From: Cacajao melanocephalus
Lineage: Eukaryota > Chordata > Mammalia > Primates > Pitheciidae
Assembly (NCBI GenBank): GCA_963573385.1
Contig: CAUYLG010041567.1
Location: 47,753-111,752, forward strand
Reading direction: 5' to 3'
Length of the DNA stretch: 64,000 bases
A program made the position numbers and the translations under genes. Every line of letters begins with the position of its first letter. The first letter of the stretch is position 1. This document shows positions 11,021 to 24,294 of this stretch, piece by piece. The notes under the pieces are model-generated. The model saw nothing but the letters and a program-made list of their open reading frames with translations. It made no database searches and was not told the origin of the DNA.

Positions 11021-12287
11021 TCAGCCCTTGGGGCTCAAGAAGTGTTGGTTTGTGATACAGTATTTCTGCCTTTTGCTCCAACCCACTGTGAGGAATCAGA
11101 AGAAGATTTGAATGAGGGAGGGAGGAAGAGCATGGCTGTGGACTCTCTGAGCTTGGTGTGAATAAGGGGATATGGAAGGACTGGAACTGCTTGAGTTTCC
11201 AAGGCCCAAAGACCCCAGGCAGGAGCATCTTTAGGAAGCACATAGAAATGCCTCCCAAGATGAACAAAATGAACCAACAATGAGATCGGAGGATGGTTCC
11301 GAGAAAAGAAAAGTAGGGCAGGCGAGAGTGGGCCACTGTGGCAGGCCCTGAGAGTGCGGAATAGAAACAAAGAGATTACAGGGAAATGTCATTAAAGTGA
11401 AGATTTTCCACAGCCTTCGGAAGTCACCAAGTGGGACGAGAGGAGGCCAGGTGTCCATGAGGGGGCCGCAGATCCCGTCAGAGCTGCCAGAAAGTTTAAG
11501 GATTTACAAGACTAGCCCTTTGGAGGGCTTAGGGAGCATCTGATTTCTAGGTTCTCAACTGAAAACAAATGTGGGCACCACCTGGCTGGATCCTGAGTGA
11601 ACCTTCCCAAGAAGCAACTGTAGAGGATTCAGGGGAGCACTGGACAGGCAGTCCGAGCCCGCTCTGCTGTCACTTGCTGTATGGTTCTTGGCTGCCATGT
11701 CCCGGGGTTTAGGGCTGTGGCCCACACTCACTGCTAATTCTGGAAGTCAATCCAGGGCACAGAAAACCGGAAACCAGTCGGGGCCTGACCTCCCCAGCAG
11801 GGCCATAGTGAGGCACGCATGAGACAGTGGATGTGAAAATGCAAACTGCAGTGCGGTGGTCCCACGTCACTGTCCCTCCTCTCACTCCTCCAGCTGAGTC
11901 AGTTCCCATCCTCGTGGCTCCCCAGCTGGTGCACAAACCTCACTCTTACACTGCTCTGGTGTGGAACCTAATGTACAGCGCGCCTCCTCTCCTGCCAGGC
12001 CCTGAGTCCCTGAGGAGAGGGAGAAGCATGTTGGGCTCCTGTCCCCAACATGTGGTGCAGTGCCTGTCCCAGAGCAGGAGTTGGGCAACTATTTCTTGAA
12101 GGACTTTGAATTGTAAAGAAACAGTTAACTTGAGAGTGCTGGTCAGCCTCGGTTTATAATAGCAGGGACCAGGTGATCATGGTAGAAATCTTTCTAACAA
12201 ATTGGCAAAATGTTTTGTGAGTTGTCAAAAAATATAAGCATCCCAGAAATGCAGTCTGGGGTTGAGAATGCTAAAGGTTCCCTGGCC
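11021..12287. other. Unique sequence, 1.3 kb
   Basis: No repeat recognised. 'gctgagtca' at 11893-11901 is an NF-E2/AP-1-like core. A 192-codon open frame on the minus strand (10758-11336) runs from here into antisense L2 and has no coding features beyond length. Confidence 0.4.
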
Positions 12288-12682
<395 letters not shown>

Positions 12683-12764
12683 CATGCCTTGAAAATCCAT
12701 GCCCATGTGTTATCTTAAGCCCTGATCCTTCTGCAGGGGCTTCTGAGCATTAGGGGAGACAGCT

Positions 12765-12960
12765 GGGGCTCTGCAGTCTGACCCAGAGTTCGAATCCCTG
12801 CTCAGCCATTTACTTGCTGTGTAGCCTGAGGCAAAGGAACTTTCTTCTCCTCCTTGAGGCTCAGTGTCCTCATCTGCAGTCCACAGAGCTGTGGATTCAA
12901 GGAGAAAGCAGGTAAAAGGCTTCCCACTTGGTACTGTGTGCAAGGACCTGCTATGAGGCA
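12765..12960 (+). repeat. MIR SINE
   Basis: Sense order 'gtctgacccagagttcgaat', 'atttacttgctgtgtagcct', 'ggctcagtgtcctcatctgc'. Confidence 0.7.
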
Positions 12961-13007
12961 CAGAGCGGTGTTCCTAGAGCTGTGAGAGACAGCGCAGCTG
13001 TGAGAGA

Positions 13008-13329
13008 ATGCTCCTATCAGAACATTCCTGGAGGGGATGCCTCCCAGGCCCTTGCAGCTTGGAGCCACTGCCCATGCTTCTCAAAATGAGGGCAAAGCAT
13101 GCTGGGAGTTCATCGGGGCTGGGGGCTGATCTGGACCAGTGGCCAGTGGGTATGACTAGCTTGGGGCAGTTGGTAGGTGAGGGCAAGGCTAGAGCTGGTG
13201 GGGCTGGGAGGAAGGGCCGGCCCACTGAATCCTGGACAGGCACATGTGCCCTCCCTGCATAAACTCTGTTGTCTACTTGCTGATTGGGGGATAGAATGAT
13301 ACGAACACAAGCAGTCACAGCAGCTTTAG
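13008..13329. other. Unique sequence
   Basis: Non-repetitive, moderately GC-rich. Nothing supportable. Confidence 0.35.
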
Positions 13330-13545
13330 ACTCCTTGAGCATTTCTCATCTACCAGACACTATGCCAAGAGATATACTGAGTGTTTGCATTGGCTCAGCC
13401 CTCACAGCAGCCCTTTGTAATAGGTATGTTATTATTCCCATTTTTCAGATAGGGAACACTGAGGCCATTCATCCAAGGTCACACAGCTATGAGGCAGTAG
13501 AGCTGGGATCTGACCCCAGGCTGTTTAACTCCTCAGAGTCCATGC
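13330..13545 (-). repeat. MIR SINE, near full length
   Basis: Antisense order: 'taccagacactatgccaaga', 'ctcacagcagccctttgtaa', 'aaggtcacacagctatgagg', 'gagctgggatctgacccc', then 'cagagtccatgctggg'. Confidence 0.8.
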
Positions 13546-13554
13546 TGGGATAAA

Positions 13555-13780
13555 GTCCAACTCCTGACCCAGTCCTGCAGGCCCTGTGGAGCCAGCCTCA
13601 GTTGCCCTTTCCACCCTCATCTCCATCATTCCCCCCCCTTCTTCTGGTCAAGTTCTCAGACATCCCAGGTGTCTCCCTCCGACATCTGTGCCCTTACTCA
13701 CCCTTCGATGTAGATGCCACTCCTGGTCCCCTCCACCCTCTGCAGATTCCTATTCACCTGCCAGGACCCTGTTCTAGTGT
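13555..13780 (+). repeat. L2 LINE fragment
   Basis: Sense L2-like order: 'aagtccaactcctgaccc', 'tgcaggccctgtggagccag', then a C/T-rich block. It is diverged and of lower certainty. Confidence 0.5.
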
Positions 13781-13819
13781 ATGAGCATCTCCAGGCTGAA
13801 AACGGGTTTAAGTCATTTT

Positions 13820-14335
13820 TATGTCATAAAGTCCTGCACATGGCTTGGGGCATCGGGGCCATGGTGAATTGTGGGTGGCGGCTTGGTGGGTGGGTGATGA
13901 GTAGCTGGAAGGGTGGGAGGAGTGGATGAAGGGTGAACCAAGGGGCAGGTGGACAGATTGGGGAAGGAATGGGTGGGTGGTGCACACTGCAGTGCCCTGA
14001 GGGGGATGGGACCTGAGCAGAGCATGGGGGTGGCCATAGGGAGGGATGGGAGCAGGGAGGGGTCTAGGATAATGCCTACTTTTCTAGCTTGGAGACTTGA
14101 GTGGATCATGGTGTCATCAGGGAGGAGTGGGTTTAGGGGAGAAAGGGATGAGGTCCCTTTTGGACGTGGGGGTGTGAGGGGCCAAGGGTTCAGGCGGCCA
14201 CTGGGGAGATGAGCCTCAGGTTCAGAGGCGACACCAGGCTGCACAGAGAGACTCGGGAGGTCAGTATGGGTGGTGATTTGAGTCATGGGGGCCAATGGGG
14301 TCACCGCCTGGGGGCTAGGTGAGAAGGACTCAGAA
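13820..14335 (-). repeat. L2-like antisense sequence
   Basis: G-rich DNA with 'tctaggataatgcctacttt' and 'ggagacttgagtggatcatg', resembling the upstream L2 3' region in antisense. The 177-codon minus-strand frame within it would be L2-derived. Confidence 0.4.
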
Positions 14336-15262
<927 letters not shown>

Positions 15263-15287
15263 TATATATATGTATATATATGACATT

Positions 15288-16470
<1,183 letters not shown>

Positions 16471-16529
16471 GACAAGGCCAGGTCTTAGCAAAGACTCTGA
16501 AGGAAGTGAGGGGGTAAAGTTTACAGACA

Positions 16530-16990
16530 TCTGGACACAGTCAACATTCCAGACAGAATGAGGGCACGTGCAAAGGCCCTGAGTCAGGCATGTGCCTGGT
16601 ATATTTGAGGAACAGCCCAAAGGCCAGCATAGTTGGGGCAAAAGGAGCAGGTGGAAGAGAGACTTGGAGGTGGTGCAGGGCTGCCTGTGGCATCTGTGGG
16701 GTTGCCAGCTTTTACTCAAGGTGAAGCAAGGCCATGGGGAATATGGAGCTGAGGAGGAGCAAGTTCTGACTTAAGGCCCAACCTGATTCCTCTGGCTTCT
16801 GTGCTGGGAGCAAGGGCAGAAGCAGGACACCAGAGAGGGCATGAATAATCCAGGCACAAGGTAACAGTGGCTTGGTCCACAGAAGTGGCAGCAGGGTGGG
16901 TGAAGGGGGACCGCTGGCACTGCTGACAGCTTGCGTGAGAGGGGAGGGTGGGAGAGGCCTCAAGTCTGGCTTGGGCCTGAGTGGCTGGAA
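16530..16990 (-). repeat. L2 LINE fragment
   Basis: 'aacattccagacagaatgag', 'cgtgcaaaggccctgagtc' and a distal 'aatccaggcacaaggtaac' match antisense L2 3' sequence. Confidence 0.6.
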
Positions 16991-17049
16991 GGACGGGATT
17001 CTGTTGACTGAGATGGGGGCAGCTGTGGAAGGAGCCGCTTCATAAAGAA

Positions 17050-17185
17050 CTTTCCATGTCTATTTCCCTCTAAATCCCTGGCTACCCTGAGGTAGGTATT
17101 GAGACTTGAGGCAGTTCCATGATTCGCCCGGGATCACTGGAAGGTAATAGAGCCAGGGCCAGAAGCCAAATGTGCATCCTAGGGT
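17050..17185 (-). repeat. MIR fragment
   Basis: 'ccctgaggtaggtattgag' and 'ggtaatagagccagggccag' fit antisense MIR. Diverged. Confidence 0.5.
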
Positions 17186-17194
17186 TTGGAATTT

Positions 17195-17420
17195 TGTCTC
17201 ATTTATTCAATCAACAAACATTTCAGGAGCACCTCCTTTGTGCCAGGTTGATGGAGGAGGCCACATCAGCCAATGATCATGGCAGTGGTTACCTCACATC
17301 TGCATGAGCAGTGGTCAGGAGAAGCCGAAGGAGCCCTAGGAGCCAATAACGGGCAGGAGGGGAGGGTGCTGGGGGGCCAGGAAAGGCTTCCTAGAGAAGA
17401 ATATAACATACAGGGACCAC
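17195..17420 (-). repeat. L2 LINE 3' end
   Basis: 'attcaatcaacaaacatttc', 'gcacctcctttgtgccagg' and 'aaaggcttcctagagaag' are the antisense L2 3' region. Confidence 0.65.
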
Positions 17421-17513
17421 AAAGGACCACAGTTTCCCAGAGGATGACTGCCCATTGGGAAGTTGCAGAATCTTTTGTTTTGTTTTGTTTAAGTGTTAAT
17501 AATTGAGATATAG

Positions 17514-18137
17514 AAGCTAAGTATGGTGGCACATGCTTGTAGTCCCAGCTACTCAGGAGGCCAAAGTGGGAGGATCCTTTGAGGTCAGGAGTTCAAGAGC
17601 GGCCTGGGCAACATAGTGAGACATCCATGTCTACAAAAGTTAAAAAACTGGCAGCCATAAAAAAGGGTGAGTCCATGTCCTTTGCAGGGACATGGATGAA
17701 GCTGGAAACCATCATTCTCAGCAAACTAACACAAGAATAGAAAACCAAACACCGCATATTCTCACTCATAAGTGGGAGTTGAACAATGAGAACACATGGA
17801 CACAGGGAGGAGAACATCACGTACCGGGGCCTGTCAGCAGGTGAGGGGCTAGGGGAGGTTCAGCATTAGGAGAAATATCTAATGTAGATGATGGGTTGAT
17901 GGGTGCAGCAAACCACCATGACACGTGTATACCTAGATAACAAACCTGTACATTCTGCACATGTATCTCAGAACTTGAAGTATAAAAAAAAAGTTAAAAA
18001 ACTAGCTTGGTGTGGTGGCTTATGCCTGTAGTCCTAACTACTTTTGAGGCTGAGGCGGGAGGATCTCTTAAGCCCAAGAATTTGAGGCCAGGCCTGGACG
18101 AGGTAGTGAGACTCCATCTCTAAAGAAAAAAAGAAAG
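17514..18137 (+). repeat. Old Alu, middle layer, split by young L1
   Basis: Left piece 17514-17649 contains 'ggtggcacatgcttgtagtc' and 'gcctgggcaacatagtgaga'. Right piece 18004-18137 contains 'gtggtggcttatgcctgtag' and an A-rich end. The right arm lacks the usual 'gctgcagtgagc...cactgcactc' segment. Confidence 0.8.
17650..17988 (+). repeat. Young L1 (L1PA-type) 3' end, inner layer
   Basis: Primate L1 3' end: 'gtccatgtcctttgcaggga', 'aacaccgcatattctcactc', 'tgcagcaaaccaccatgaca', 'ctgcacatgtatctcagaac' and an A-tail. Perfect 15-bp duplications (aaaagttaaaaaact) lie at 17635-17649 and 17989-18003. It is severely 5'-truncated and non-coding. Confidence 0.93.
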
Positions 18138-18552
18138 TATGGAGAGATGTTGCACATACCATACAACTCACTCATTTCAAGTGTACAGTTAATGGCTTTT
18201 AGTATATTCACAGGGTTGTATATCTGTTACCACAATCCATTTTTGAGCATTTTCATTACCTCCAAAAAGAAACCCCACACCCCTTAGCTGTCACTGCCTC
18301 CCAGTCCCTGTCCCCACACTGGGAAGCCTGAAGCAGCCCAGATCTCTTTTCCTTCTCTACAGTGGCACCTGTTCTGGACATTTCATAGAAATGGAATCAT
18401 GCAGTGTGTTGTCTTCTGTATCTGGCCTCTTCCACTTAGCATCACATTTCAAAGTTCATCTGTGCTGGAAGCTGCAGAATCTTTAACAGCATCACAGACA
18501 GCCTGGACTCAAGAGCCTGTCTCGGGTGCTTCCCGACCATTAGAAAGAAGTG

Positions 18553-18847
18553 GGGCCAAGCACCCTGGCTCATGCCTGTAATACCAGCACTTTGAGAGGC
18601 CGAGACGGACGGATCACCTGAGGCCAGGTGTTCGAGACCAGCCTGGGCAATATAACGACATTTTATCTCTGCAGAAAAATACAAAAATTAGTCAGGTGTG
18701 GTGGTGCACGCCTGTAGTCCCAGCTACTCAGGAGGCTGAGGCAGGAGGGTCGCTTGAGCCCAGGAGGTCGAGGCTGCAGTGAGCTGTGATTGCATCACTG
18801 CATGCCAGTCTGGATGACAGAGCAACACTCTATCTCAAAAAATAAAG
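18553..18847 (+). repeat. Alu SINE (J-like)
   Basis: Full dimer from 'gccaagcaccctggctcatg' to 'ctctatctcaaaaaataaag'. Right arm has 'gcccaggaggtcgaggctgc', typical of older copies. Confidence 0.92.
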
Positions 18848-19240
18848 AAGGGGGAATCAAGGGGGAGACTTGCCATTCTGTCAACAAGGAAGAGGTGGGG
18901 AGTTTGAGGAGGTCTCGGGCTCCTAGGCCAGGGCCCTGCCACACCCTGCTGTGCTCTGCACAGCCCACCACCTCTTTTCCTTCAGCTTTGGGCTCTGGGT
19001 GAATTTGGCTAAAAGTGATAACTCGGTCAGGAATGCATCTTCTCAAACACTGGTCTTTCCCACCCTGGCAATTTTCACACCTTATGGTGAATGTTGAAAT
19101 CTTTTATGCATCTTCGAGAATTTGTATCTAGTGACTCAGAATGTTTTGGAGTTTGTATTTTCTTTTTCTGCTCCTTAACACTTTTGTTCAGATGGCTATG
19201 CCTGTTTTCTTGGTTTGGTGATGTTCTCCCTGGGGGAGGC
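18848..19240. other. Unique sequence with AP-1-like site
   Basis: No repeat recognised. 'tgactca' at 19132-19138 is a consensus AP-1 core within an AT-rich stretch (19080-19200). Confidence 0.4.
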
Positions 19241-19244
19241 TGCA

Positions 19245-19440
19245 TCGTCCCGGAGTCAGATACCTGGGTTGAAGGCCCTGCCCTGCCTCCCCCTGGGTGT
19301 CTGGTTGTCAAAGCTCTCTGTGCCTTGCATGCTTCCTTTGGAAAATAGAGATGTCATTGTAGGGCAGTGGCAGGAAGGAAGTGAGGTAAAGCCTGTTACA
19401 GGCTTGGCACAGAGTAGGTGCCGGAGGTTTGTTTCTTGAT
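19245..19440 (+). repeat. MIR SINE
   Basis: 'cggagtcagatacctgggtt', a later 'ttggaaaatagagatgtcat' and 'ttggcacagagtaggtgccg' follow sense MIR order. Confidence 0.65.
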
Positions 19441-19594
19441 CAGATGCTCAGGAGAGATGGTGAGGCCTTTCCAGGGCCCTGAGATATTGAGGGGAGAAAG
19501 CTGAGCCTCCCCCACCAGGGACCACCTTTTTCTCCTCATTCCTCCCCACCCAGGGCCCCCTGGACCTGGACCTCTCCTCCCAGGGCTCAGATGT

Positions 19595-19700
19595 GGAAAG
19601 CCTGAGTTCAAATCCCAACCTACCACTCGGATTCTGTGTCCCCACACCAGCTTGGCTTCCTCTGTGTCTGTTTCTTGACCTGTAAAATGGGAGGGCAGAG
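19595..19700 (+). repeat. MIR fragment
   Basis: 'gcctgagttcaaatcccaac' and 'ttcttgacctgtaaaatggg' are sense MIR core. Confidence 0.65.
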
Positions 19701-19810
19701 GGTGGAGGGTGGGAGGAGGGTGTTCCACTGAGGCCCCAGGACAGCTGGGAGTGGGTATGGAATAGAGGGGCCTTTTTCTTCTCCCAGTAGGCCCTGGTTC
19801 CTGCTGATTT

Positions 19811-20120
19811 GCTGATTTGTGGGCTTTTGTTTTTTGAGATGGAGTCTTGCTCTGTCGCCCAGGCTAGAGTGCAGTGACACCATTTGGGCTCACTGCAATC
19901 TCCGCCTCCTGGGAAGTTCAAGGAATTCTTCTGCCTCAACCTCCTGAGTAGCTGGGATTGCAGGCGCCTGCCACCATGACCAGCTAATTTTTGTATTTTT
20001 GGTAGAGATGGGATTTCACCATGTTGGCCAGGCTGGTCTCAAACTCATGACCTCAAGTGATCTGCCTGCCTCAGCCTCCCAGAGTGCTGGGATTATAGGC
20101 GTGAACCACTGCGCCCGCCT
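19811..20120 (-). repeat. Alu SINE with perfect TSD
   Basis: Antisense full dimer from 'tttgagatggagtcttgctc' to 'gaaccactgcgcccgcct'. A perfect 15-bp direct repeat 'ggttcctgctgattt' lies at 19796-19810 and 20121-20135. Confidence 0.95.
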
Positions 20121-20261
20121 GGTTCCTGCTGATTTACAGATCCAGGCAGGAGCAGTAACAGTTGTTCAGGGGAAGTAGGTGGAGAGGGACACCTGGCTTC
20201 CCTCTGCTGTCACACGAGACATGCCACATGGAAGTGGTGATGCAGTGAAGGGCCTCTTAGA

Positions 20262-20475
20262 AGGGCCTTTATTGGGCACATAGTGTGTGCCAAATATTTC
20301 ACCTGCACTGTCTTCTCAGTCCTCACAGTATCCTTCAAAGGAGGCACTCTTGTTCCCATTTGGCAGGTGGGGAAACTGAGGCTCAGAAAGGGGAAGCTGC
20401 CTCCCTGACGTCACCCTACAAGTGAGAGGTTGAACTGGGATTTGAACTCAGGACTGCATGCCCCTTTCCCAGCTC
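20262..20475 (-). repeat. MIR SINE, near full length
   Basis: Antisense order 'ttattgggcacatagtgtgt', 'gtcctcacagtatccttcaa', 'ggtggggaaactgaggctca', 'gaactgggatttgaactcag'. Confidence 0.8.
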
Positions 20476-20581
20476 CCTCTATCTGGGGAAAAGGAGGGAG
20501 AAGCAAGATGGGGAAGGATTTGAGCCTTTGGAACCCAGCTTCCCAGCTGCTGTGGGGATTCTGTGGGTGGTGGGAGAGGCG

Positions 20582-20611
20582 TCGTAAATATGCATGACAT
20601 GCAAATACTCC
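20582..20611. promoter_or_regulatory. Octamer/POU-like motif block, copy 1
   Basis: 'taaatatgcatgac' is directly followed by the octamer core 'atgcaaat' (20599-20606). A near-identical block (23 of 26 bases) occurs at 22139-22164. The surrounding DNA is non-repetitive. Function is inferred from motif shape only. Confidence 0.35.
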
Positions 20612-20809
20612 TCTAAAAAAACAATGTGGGTGCCCACATGAGCCGGGATGCCAGGGTGCTCTGGAAAATGTAGTGTTGTATAAACACTTGGGTATCTGTG
20701 ACCACTGCTGCATGTCGTCTCCCTCATGTCCCTAGGGCCAGTCCAAGGGTCTCAGGTGGAGGGCTTACCTCTAGCACCTCCTAATCACCATTCCTCCTCA
20801 TCCCTGCAG

Positions 20810-21040
20810 GCACCCGTGCCTCCCCCTGCCAGAAGCCTTGGGGCCCTGTGTGTGACGAGGACCTGGTGGCCCCCGGGGCACTGGCAGGGCCCCTTTCCCA
20901 AGCTGCTTCCCGCCAGCACCTCTGATGGAGTGCCTAGAGGGATGTGTGCGTCAGCCCTCAGTCCAGTGCCCGCTCCTGAGCTGACACCTGCTGGGCCCCG
21001 ACAGCTTGCTGTGTTTCCTGTGCCTGTATCTCTCTGGTTG
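20810..21040 (+). other. Candidate internal exon (phase 0, 77 codons), unproven
   Basis: A pyrimidine-rich acceptor 'ttcctcctcatccctgcag' ends at 20809 and a donor 'ttg|gtaagtaac' starts at 21041. The enclosed 231 bp is a multiple of three and open in the frame starting at its first base. The predicted product would be proline-rich (starts APVPPPARS) with no domain I recognise. The antisense strand is also open, so openness is weak evidence. It could be a non-coding exon or chance. Confidence 0.25.
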
Positions 21041-21189
21041 GTAAGTAACTGTGTCCGCAGGCCTGGGCTCCTCACCAGCCCCCATGCTTGGCACAGTTGG
21101 GAAATGCCCAGCCTCACTTCCACTGGCACCCACATGCTGGCAGAGGGACCTCAGTGAGAGTTTGTGTATGTCTGGGCACCATTTATAGT

Positions 21190-21345
21190 TCAACTGGCCC
21201 GTCTTAGCCAGTCCTCCCTACAACCAGGAGGTGGGTGTGGTGATCACACCCATTTTCCAGAGGAATTAGCCTCAGACAGGGGAAGCCACCTTCCTTGGGT
21301 GCACAGGAAGCCCAGCTCTGTCCACCTCAAAGCCCAGCTCTTGCC
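21190..21345 (-). repeat. MIR fragment
   Basis: 'cctccctacaaccaggaggt', 'cacccattttccagagga' and 'gggaagccaccttccttggg' fit antisense MIR. Confidence 0.55.
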
Positions 21346-21674
21346 ACACCCAAGCAGGTAGGGGCAGGTGGTACACATAAGCTCAGGAAAGGAAGAGAGC
21401 TGTGAGCCGTGGTGGAGGCCATGGAACCTTTAGGACCCCCAGGGTGGCTTGAGGGGAGGCCATCAGAATTCTTGAATCTTGGGGGGCCCTGCATTGCTGC
21501 CCCTCTGGCCTGTTCTCCCCATGCTCCTCGAGTTCCCACCTTGACAACGAGATGAGGTGCTAGGCCCGCCCTTGTCTCTGACCCGTCTGTCTGGGGGTGT
21601 GACCACAGTGCCACCACTTCACCATGCTGCTTACATCTTTTCTTCACCTTCCACCTCCCAAAGCTCTGCTGGCA
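21346..21674. other. Unique sequence
   Basis: Non-repetitive. No motif or exon signal stands out. Confidence 0.35.
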
Positions 21675-21790
21675 CAACAGTCTAGTTCACAGATGAGGAA
21701 ACTGAGGCTCAACCAGGCCAAGGGGCTTACACGCAGGCTCACCCAGCCACCACTAAGCACTACACGGGGCCACTGGGGTAGGATCTGCCT
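21675..21790 (-). repeat. MIR fragment
   Basis: 'acagatgaggaaactgaggc' then 'ggggcttacacgcaggctca' is the antisense MIR core. Confidence 0.6.
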
Positions 21791-22044
21791 CTTTCTCTGG
21801 CCTCTGCTCTACAAGGACAAAGAACAGCCACTTCATTCCCCACTGGCCAGCCAGCAGCTGGCCCCATGCCTGGCATACAGTGGGTACCCGGCAAATAACT
21901 GTAGAAGGAAGGAAACAGGGAGAGAAGGAGGGAAGCCTCTCTCACCTCCCGTTACCCAGACACCAGCAGGACCTGAGAGCCTGCTGGCCTTTTGGCCAGT
22001 GCCACTGCCTACTGCCCCAGATGGCTTGCAGTGAGCCCATGCCC
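21791..22044. other. Unique sequence with MIR-like 3' remnant
   Basis: 'gcctggcatacagtgggtac' near 21870 resembles a sense MIR 3' end. The remainder is unrecognised. Confidence 0.35.
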
Positions 22045-22125
22045 TCAGCAGGGTGGCCAGCCCCTCTGGTCCTGATTTTCTCATCTTCCAGAGGCTGCCC
22101 GGTTTCCCTGATGGGATGGTTATGA
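22045..22125 (+). repeat. MIR fragment (weak)
   Basis: 'tcctgattttctcatcttcc' then 'gatgggatggttatgagaag' resembles the MIR centre in sense. Confidence 0.35.
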
Positions 22126-22138
22126 GAAGGGAAAAGAT

Positions 22139-22168
22139 TCGTAAATATGTATAATATGCAAATATCAT
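22139..22168. promoter_or_regulatory. Octamer/POU-like motif block, copy 2
   Basis: Shares the leading 'tcgtaaatatg' and the octamer core 'atgcaaat' (22156-22163) with the block at 20582, 1,557 bp upstream in the same orientation. Confidence 0.35.
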
Positions 22169-22189
22169 GGGATCATTTTTTTTTAAAAC

Positions 22190-22500
22190 CTGTGAAGTTC
22201 ACTGTAGATAATGTATGTAGAGGTGCTTCTGTGAGAACAAGGAACTACATGCTGGGGTGGCGCCAGCCTTATTATGACTAACCACGAACAGGGCCCCATT
22301 AATTAGCTGCCCCCCAACCTGGCTCCCCCGACCCAGCTCCTGGTCTATTGTTGCGGCTGCAGATAGCTGTTGCTTTTGGCTGAGAAGCTGGTGCAGGAAA
22401 GGTGATAAGGACAGCTTGGTCTGAGAGCTGTGAGTGTCTGTGGGGTTTAATCATTTGCAAACACTCCTTATTGTGCTCAAGAAATGCAAGGGCCTCTCCA
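22190..22500. promoter_or_regulatory. Candidate conserved enhancer block
   Basis: This is non-repetitive with dense textbook-like motifs: 'attaattagc' (homeodomain), 'tctattgttgcgg' (SOX-like), 'aggtgataagg' (GATA) and 'catttgcaaacact' (forkhead-like). Alu is absent for 3 kb around. This is inference from motif clustering; conservation cannot be tested here. Confidence 0.3.
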
Positions 22501-22539
22501 GGGACTAAATGTGTAATGAGGACCAGCTGAATAACAGCA

Positions 22540-22660
22540 AGCATTTCTTGAGCAATTACTATGTGTCTGGCATCGCACTAAATGCTTTGTGTTTTTCATT
22601 ATCTCACTTAAACTTCCTATAATCCTGTGGAAGGTGGAGGGGGAGACTGAGGCAGGGACC
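22540..22660 (-). repeat. MIR SINE fragment
   Basis: 'gagcaattactatgtgtctg', 'ttcattatctcacttaaact' and 'gggagactgaggcaggg' are antisense MIR. Confidence 0.7.
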
Positions 22661-23079
22661 TGGGGGTGAGGGCTCATCTGTTAACAGCCCAGGCTTTCCT
22701 GAAAATTACTGCCATCCAGTGCCCACTTCCACCCACCGGGCCAGGCTCTGAGAACGCAGCTGAGCAGACAGCCTCTGGCGTGTGTGGCCCAGTGACGGAG
22801 AACGGGATTCCTTGGCACAAGCTGGGTGAGCAGCCGTCAGCATCGCGTGGAAAGATGGAGGCCTGGGCGGCAGTGAGGGAGGTGTTACTGCTGCTATTTT
22901 GCTAACAAACTGGTTATTTAAAGAACAGACAAAGCCGGAGCTGGGAAATGGGATGAGGTGTCTCCAGGGCAGAGGCAGCCAGGAGTGCCAGGTCCTAAGA
23001 CCTGGGGACCTGGCTGGATCACAGCAGAGTGGCCACACAGTCATTTATTTTTTTCATCCACTTATTAATAATAGTAACA
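22661..23079. other. Unique sequence
   Basis: GC-rich then AT-rich near 22900 ('tgctaacaaactggttattt'). No repeat recognised. Confidence 0.35.
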
Positions 23080-23656
<577 letters not shown>

Positions 23657-23894
23657 GTAAAATCATAACAGTAATGGCACCATAAAGGCTGGAAAAGGAT
23701 TGCCTTGGTGGAGAAAAGAAGGCAAAAGATTGGGAGGAGAACCTCAGGGGATTTCCGAGGGGTCAGCAGTGACCTGGGTGGTGGTTACATGACCATTTCC
23801 TTTTGATACTTTATTGCACTAAACATTTTTGTTTTGTGCACTTTTCTGTCTATATCACATATCACAGGAAAAAGGATAAAAACAATTGTAACAA

Positions 23895-24085
23895 TAATAG
23901 CTAACTTTTATTGAGCACTTACTAACAGGCTGTTTGCTAACCATTTTACCTTTTGTCTCCTTGAATCCTCCTGGATTATCTTATTCTGCCCATTTTACAG
24001 AGGAGGAAAGTGAGGCTTAGAGAGGTAAAGTTACCTGTCATGCTGCCCAAGAGTAAAGGAAGTGAGATGAGAAACCAGACTGATT
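23895..24085 (-). repeat. MIR SINE
   Basis: Antisense order 'attgagcacttactaacagg', 'attctgcccattttacagag', 'gaggcttagagaggtaaag'. Confidence 0.75.
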
Positions 24086-24294
24086 CAAGCCCCATGTGCA
24101 AGGATCAGGGGCCAGGAAGTTCCCCACAAAGGGTCAGGGGCTCCTCCATTTGTGTCTCAGACATGTCTGTGCCTCTTGAATTTTTAAGGCTTGGGAAGCC
24201 AGGCAGGTGTGTGCAGTCATAGGCAGCAGAAGATGGGCCTGGGAGTCGCCAAGGGGTCAGAGCAGAGCGTTTAGCTGTTAACAAGTGTCAAAGA
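24086..24294. other. Unique sequence
   Basis: Nothing recognised. Confidence 0.3.

Larger units (their letters stand above)
17476..18467 (-). repeat. L1M 3'-end insertion, outer layer of a nest
   Basis: A T/G-rich run (antisense A-tail) at 17476 is followed by 'gttaataattgagatatag'. After the inner insertions the 3' UTR resumes with 'cataccatacaactcactca', 'gtgtacagttaatggctttt', 'tttcatagaaatggaatcat' and ends near 'aaagttcatctgtgctg'. It is flanked by 17-bp repeats at 17459-17475 and 18468-18484 (16 of 17 identical), so this is one 5'-truncated L1 insertion. Confidence 0.8.

Noticed and set aside
10758..11336. 192-codon minus-strand frame
   Set aside because: Half of it is antisense L2, and the remainder has no coding signature or family similarity.
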